From: Streptomyces aureoverticillatus
Lineage (GTDB): Bacteria > Actinomycetota > Actinomycetes > Streptomycetales > Streptomycetaceae
Direction of reading: 5' to 3'
Length of the DNA: 64,000 nucleotides
Assembly: GCF_014649395.1 (NCBI RefSeq)
Contig: NZ_BMSY01000002.1
Location: 186,001-250,000 of the forward strand
A program made the translations under genes and the position numbers. Positions 58,337 to 64,000 of the stretch are shown piece by piece (the stretch's first letter is position 1; every line of letters begins with the position of its first letter). The notes under the pieces are model-generated. The model did not search any database and was not told the DNA's origin. It saw only the letters and a list, made by a program, of their open reading frames with translations.

Positions 58337-58490
58337 GCCGTCTGCCCGCCTTCTCCACGGTAAACGCAACGGGCAGCCCGAGGGTTCCAGCGGAACCCCC
58401 AAGCTGCCCGTAGGGGACTACCCTGACGCGCTGCGGCAGACGCGCAGTTGACCGTCCGCCCCGAAGCGGCGGGGCCCGGCCCGTTCCGGC

Positions 58491-61409
<2,919 letters not shown>

Positions 61410-61461
61410 GGTCCTCAAAGCTCCATCGATCGTCTCTGCCTGCGGAATTGGCCGGACGGCC

Positions 61462-61529
61462 AAATAAAAATGCCCCTCGCACAGGAGGGGACGCCGCGCC
61501 GATTCCGACCACGCTCACTGGGCGGTCGG
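61462..61529 (-). promoter_or_regulatory. leuS leader hairpins: pause stem and U-run terminator
   Basis: Reading along the mRNA: stem CCGACC (61529-61524) with GGTCGG (61510-61505), about 13 nt loop, just after the leader peptide stop; then stem CCCCTC (61490-61485) with GAGGGG (61478-61473), loop of 6, followed by CATTTTTATTT (61472-61462), a Rho-independent terminator with a real U-run, 52 bp before the leuS start. A further hairpin TTGGCC/GGCCAA lies at 61448-61463. A classic attenuator layout. Confidence 0.75.
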
Positions 61530-61535
61530 GACTGA

Positions 61536-61574
61536 TCAGCGCGGCCCGCTAAGCAGAAGGCGTACGGCACGCAT
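61536..61574 (-). CDS. leuS leader peptide (Leu-rich)
   Basis: A 12-codon ORF MRAVRLLLSGPR then TGA. Three adjacent leucine codons CTT CTG CTT, two of them the CTT rarely used in this GC-rich DNA. There is no Shine-Dalgarno; a TACCCT -10-like hexamer ends 6 nt before the ATG, so the transcript is probably leaderless. Its shape closely mirrors the leuA leader MRFGLLLLSCRGEGL (MR..LLLS). It lies 126 bp before leuS and just ahead of the hairpins. Confidence 0.8.
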   Translation of the reverse strand: MRAVRLLLSGPR

Positions 61575-61847
61575 GGCGTCAGGGTACCGCAGCGCTCCGG
61601 AGCGGGGCGACGCGCTTTGTCCGGTACTGCCGCGGACGCCGGACCCGCTGTCAGCGAGGCCCTCACTGAAGCTCCCACCGAGACCGGAATCCAAGCCTTG
61701 GCCAAGGGTTACTCCGCGTACCGACCACTATCGGGGCAACACCAAGATCGAGTCGCACTTTGATAACAACGCAATAACTCAAACCTCGTACCCGTCGGTA
61801 TGGCGCGACTTAGCATGCGGCGATCGGACCATTTCGGAGTCGCCCCC

Positions 61848-63338
61848 ATGAACCCTCTGAACCCGCACCGCAAGAGTCCCGACAGTCCCGCTTTACCCAC
61901 GTCGCCGCGGCGCTCCTCCCCGGCGTCCGCGCCCTTCCCGCCGTCGGCACCCCCCTCGGGGTCGGCGTTCCCCACCTTCCGCGAGCCGAGCAGAGCGGTC
62001 CGCGGCATCGTCACCACGGCCGCGCTGCTGCTCATCCCCCTGCTCGTGTTCGCGGGCGGCGACGACTTCCGTGCCGCCCTCGACTTCACCACCGGCGTCC
62101 TGTCTCTCGTCGCCCTGACCGCCTCGGTGATGTGGGGCCTGGTCGCCTCCGACCGGCTCTTCCTGCGCCCCCGCCAGCGGCTGCTCGCCCAGGCCGTGCA
62201 CCGCGCCACGGCGATCGCGTCGGTGGGCTTCCTGCTCCTGCACGGCACCGTGAAGCTCGCTCTGGACCATGTGTCCTTCGTGGGCGCCCTGGTGCCGTTC
62301 GGGCTCGGCTTCTCGGGCAGCGACGGCCTCATCGGCCTGGGCTCGCTCGCCGGCCTCCTCATGATCACCACCAGCGTCACCGGCGCCCTGCGCAGCGCCT
62401 TCGCCTCACCGGTCCAGGTCGCGTCCCGGTGGCGGGCACTGCACACACTGGCCTACCCGGCCTGGTGCGCCGCCCTGATCCACGGCCTGTACGCGGGCCG
62501 CGCCCCGAAGCCGTGGGTGGTCGCCCTGTACTGCCTGTGCCTGGTCGCGGTCGCCGGGGCGGTGGCGCTGCGCGCGGCCCCGCGCCCCGTCAAGCGCAAG
62601 GTGGCCGCCCGGATCTTCGCCCTCCTGGAGCCGGACACCCGGCCCGCGACCGCCCGATCCCGGCGCCGCGAGCCCGGCGCGCCCACCCGCGACACCACGT
62701 CCGCCCCGCTGCCCGGCACGGCCTCCGGCCGCGTCACCGCCCCGCCCGACCAGCCCCCGGTCGTCGGCATCGCCGCCGCCTACCGCGCCCTCGCCGAGCC
62801 GTCCCATCCCGACTCGGCACTGCCCCTGGACCTCCAACCCACCGAGACCCTGCCCACCGTGACCCCCCGCTGGCCGGCCCCCTCGCCCCCGCCGCCGGCC
62901 GAGGCCCCCTCAACCCCGTTCCCACACGACTCCGTAGACAACGGATACGACCACTCAGACACGGGTTACGACTCCGCAGTCCCGGGCCACCCCTCCGTAG
63001 ACACGCGGTACGACTCCACAGGCACGCGATACGACTCCACCGTCCTGGGCCACCCCTCCGTGGACACGCGAGACACGCGGTACGACCCCGCAGGCGCCGG
63101 GCGCGACCCCTTCCTGGACACCTTGGACGGCCTGGACACCCAACACGACTACGGAGACAGAGGATTCGGCTCCGTCGGTCCCGTCGGCTCCGTCGGTCCC
63201 GTCGGCTCCGTCGGTCCCGTCGGCTCCGTCGGCCCCGACCCGTACGTCGACGGCCCCGCCACCCAACAGCTACCCGGCCCCTTCCAGGCGCCCAGCACGG
63301 GTGAACCCTGGAACGCGTCCACCGGAGGCAGCAAGTGA
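61848..63338 (+). CDS. ferric-reductase-like transmembrane haem protein with long disordered tail
   Basis: 496 residues from ATG 61848 (GGAGT 7 nt upstream). A Pro-rich N-terminus (1-50) precedes six or so membrane helices (about 52-235). Two helices carry histidine pairs spaced 14 and 13: HRATAIASVGFLLLH and HTLAYPAWCAALIH, the bis-haem pattern of the ferric reductase/NOX-type FRD domain. The tail (about 240-496) is disordered, with repeats of DTRYDSTG and a Gly-Ser-Val-Gly-Pro-Val repeat from the 18-bp minisatellite. It carries no flavin domain of its own; the next gene, coupled by a GTGA overlap, codes for a NuoF-like flavin protein that may supply electrons. It is divergent from leuS. Confidence 0.85.
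   Translation: MNPLNPHRKSPDSPALPTSPRRSSPASAPFPPSAPPSGSAFPTFREPSRAVRGIVTTAALLLIPLLVFAGGDDFRAALDFTTGVLSLVALTASVMWGLVASDRLFLRPRQRLLAQAVHRATAIASVGFLLLHGTVKLALDHVSFVGALVPFGLGFSGSDGLIGLGSLAGLLMITTSVTGALRSAFASPVQVASRWRALHTLAYPAWCAALIHGLYAGRAPKPWVVALYCLCLVAVAGAVALRAAPRPVKRKVAARIFALLEPDTRPATARSRRREPGAPTRDTTSAPLPGTASGRVTAPPDQPPVVGIAAAYRALAEPSHPDSALPLDLQPTETLPTVTPRWPAPSPPPPAEAPSTPFPHDSVDNGYDHSDTGYDSAVPGHPSVDTRYDSTGTRYDSTVLGHPSVDTRDTRYDPAGAGRDPFLDTLDGLDTQHDYGDRGFGSVGPVGSVGPVGSVGPVGSVGPDPYVDGPATQQLPGPFQAPSTGEPWNASTGGSK
63168..63239. repeat. 18-bp coding minisatellite, 4 units
   Basis: Units of GGCTCCGTCGGTCCCGTC at 63168, 63186, 63204 and 63222, near identical, in frame and encoding GSVGPV. Confidence 0.92.
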
Positions 63339-64000
63339 ACGCGTCCCTGCCCGACGTCCCCGAAGTCCGCGTCGTCGGGCTTCCGCTCCTGACCTCGGGC
63401 TTCGATCTGGTCGAGCGCCTCGACCTGGCCATGCACCTCAAGGTGCACGGCCCGCTGGAACCGATCGCCGGAGAGCACCTCGCGGCGCTCGCCGAACAGA
63501 TCTCGCTGCGCGGCCGCGGCGGCGCGGGCTTCCCCTTCGCCAAGAAGCTGCGGGCCGTCGCGGAGTCCGCGATCCGCCGAGGTGTGCGGCCCGTGGTCGT
63601 CGTCAACGGCAGCGAGGACGAACCCGCGTGCCGCAAGGACACCGTCCTGATCAACCGCGCCCCGCACCTCGTCCTGGACGGCGCGCTGCTGGCCGCCGAG
63701 GCCCTGGGCGCCCGCACGCTCGTCGTCGGTGTGACGCGCGACTCCACGGAGGCGTCGATGCAGTCCGCGCTCGCCGAGCGCGGCCTCGGCAACCGGCGCG
63801 GATCGAGCCTTCGCGCGCGCGTGCAGCGCAATCCGGTGCGCATGGTCACCGGCGAGTCCTCGGCACTGGTGCGCTCCGCGGACGGCGGCCCGCCGCTGCC
63901 CCCGGGGCGCAAAGTGCGTACGTCCGACTCCGGGGTGGGCGGCGCGCCCACGCTCCTGTCGAACGCGGAGACCTTCGCGCAGCTCGCCGTCGCCGCCCGC
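63335..64000 (+). CDS. NuoF-like NADH/FMN-binding protein, 3' end outside window
   Basis: At least 222 residues from GTG 63335, which overlaps the stop of the haem protein gene (GTGA) and has GGAGG 6 nt upstream. The NuoF (complex I 51-kDa) FMN-binding core is visible: ISLRGRGGAGFPFAKK (FMN and NADH glycine-rich loop), VVVNGSEDEPACRKD (NuoF usually has the GNADEMEPGTFKDR-type sequence), VTGESSALVRS and LLSNAETFAQLA. It is a stand-alone NuoF homologue, with no NuoE or NuoG in view, coupled to a membrane haem protein. The C-terminal iron-sulfur and SLBB parts should lie outside. Confidence 0.9.
   Translation, partial: MNASLPDVPEVRVVGLPLLTSGFDLVERLDLAMHLKVHGPLEPIAGEHLAALAEQISLRGRGGAGFPFAKKLRAVAESAIRRGVRPVVVVNGSEDEPACRKDTVLINRAPHLVLDGALLAAEALGARTLVVGVTRDSTEASMQSALAERGLGNRRGSSLRARVQRNPVRMVTGESSALVRSADGGPPLPPGRKVRTSDSGVGGAPTLLSNAETFAQLAVAAR

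Noticed and set aside
61462..61574. T-box riboswitch for leuS
   Set aside because: No T-box consensus or specifier-loop layout is visible; a short Leu-rich ORF followed by a pause stem and terminator explains the leader better.

Overview
The window is high-GC actinobacterial chromosome, almost certainly Streptomyces. The reasons are the very high GC content with G/C in nearly all third codon positions, many GTG starts and ATGA/GTGA overlaps, several likely leaderless starts, and a gene order (terB-like, leuA, M4 protease, phoH-ybeY-CBS protein, era, hrcA-dnaJ, hemW, lepA, rpsT, holA, comEC-comEA, leuS) that I recall as conserved core synteny in streptomycetes. I see no tRNA, rRNA, insertion sequence, prophage, CRISPR array or biosynthetic cluster. 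The region is core chromosome with a few unusual local constructions.

Layout. 1-4.4 kb: a truncated sensor histidine kinase downstream of an MMPL transporter, then a zinc-ribbon/TerB protein. 4.5-9.5 kb: leuA with a Leu-codon leader peptide and attenuator-like stems, diverging from an M4 metalloprotease paired with a small emfourin-type inhibitor, then a GH1 glycosidase behind a palindrome. 9.5-15.1 kb: a TetR regulator and SGNH hydrolase sharing two identical palindromes, era, a cytidine-deaminase-like protein without catalytic motifs, and an MmyB-type regulator diverging from a DHA2 exporter. 15.6-18.9 kb: a compact phoH-ybeY-CBS/CorC-YjbR operon. 19-30.5 kb: a PfkB kinase and glucarate dehydratase, an adenine-type deaminase, RNase Z and HIT protein, a Tricorn-like protease, a lipoprotein, a VOC protein, RsmE and nitronate monooxygenase. 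30.9-33.2 kb: hrcA-dnaJ under a perfect CIRCE operator, with a strong terminator hairpin. 33.3-36.4 kb: an MBL-fold hydrolase, a DUF3097 protein and hemW.

36.6-43.9 kb is a signalling block: a SpoIIE-type phosphatase with an anti-sigma-like ATPase domain, divergent from a 1540-residue soluble hybrid histidine kinase carrying six 92-residue HAMP-type repeats and a collagen-like tail, followed by a response regulator. Next come an acyl-CoA synthetase, lepA/rpsT, holA, a YceI protein, comEC-comEA, DegV, a membrane coiled-coil protein and leuS. The leuS leader has a second Leu-rich leader peptide, with two hairpins and a U-run, so leucine biosynthesis (leuA) and leucyl-tRNA charging (leuS) look to be under parallel transcript-leader control. 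The right edge holds a ferric-reductase-like haem membrane protein translationally coupled to a NuoF-like flavin protein, an electron-transfer pair.

Repeats deserve attention. A dispersed palindromic element occurs three times. A 78-bp tandem unit recurs 15 kb away. There are minisatellites in comEC (8 x 30 bp), in the haem protein (4 x 18 bp), downstream of rpsT (about 4 x 41 bp) and between the adenine deaminase and rnz genes. All functional calls rest on sequence reading only.
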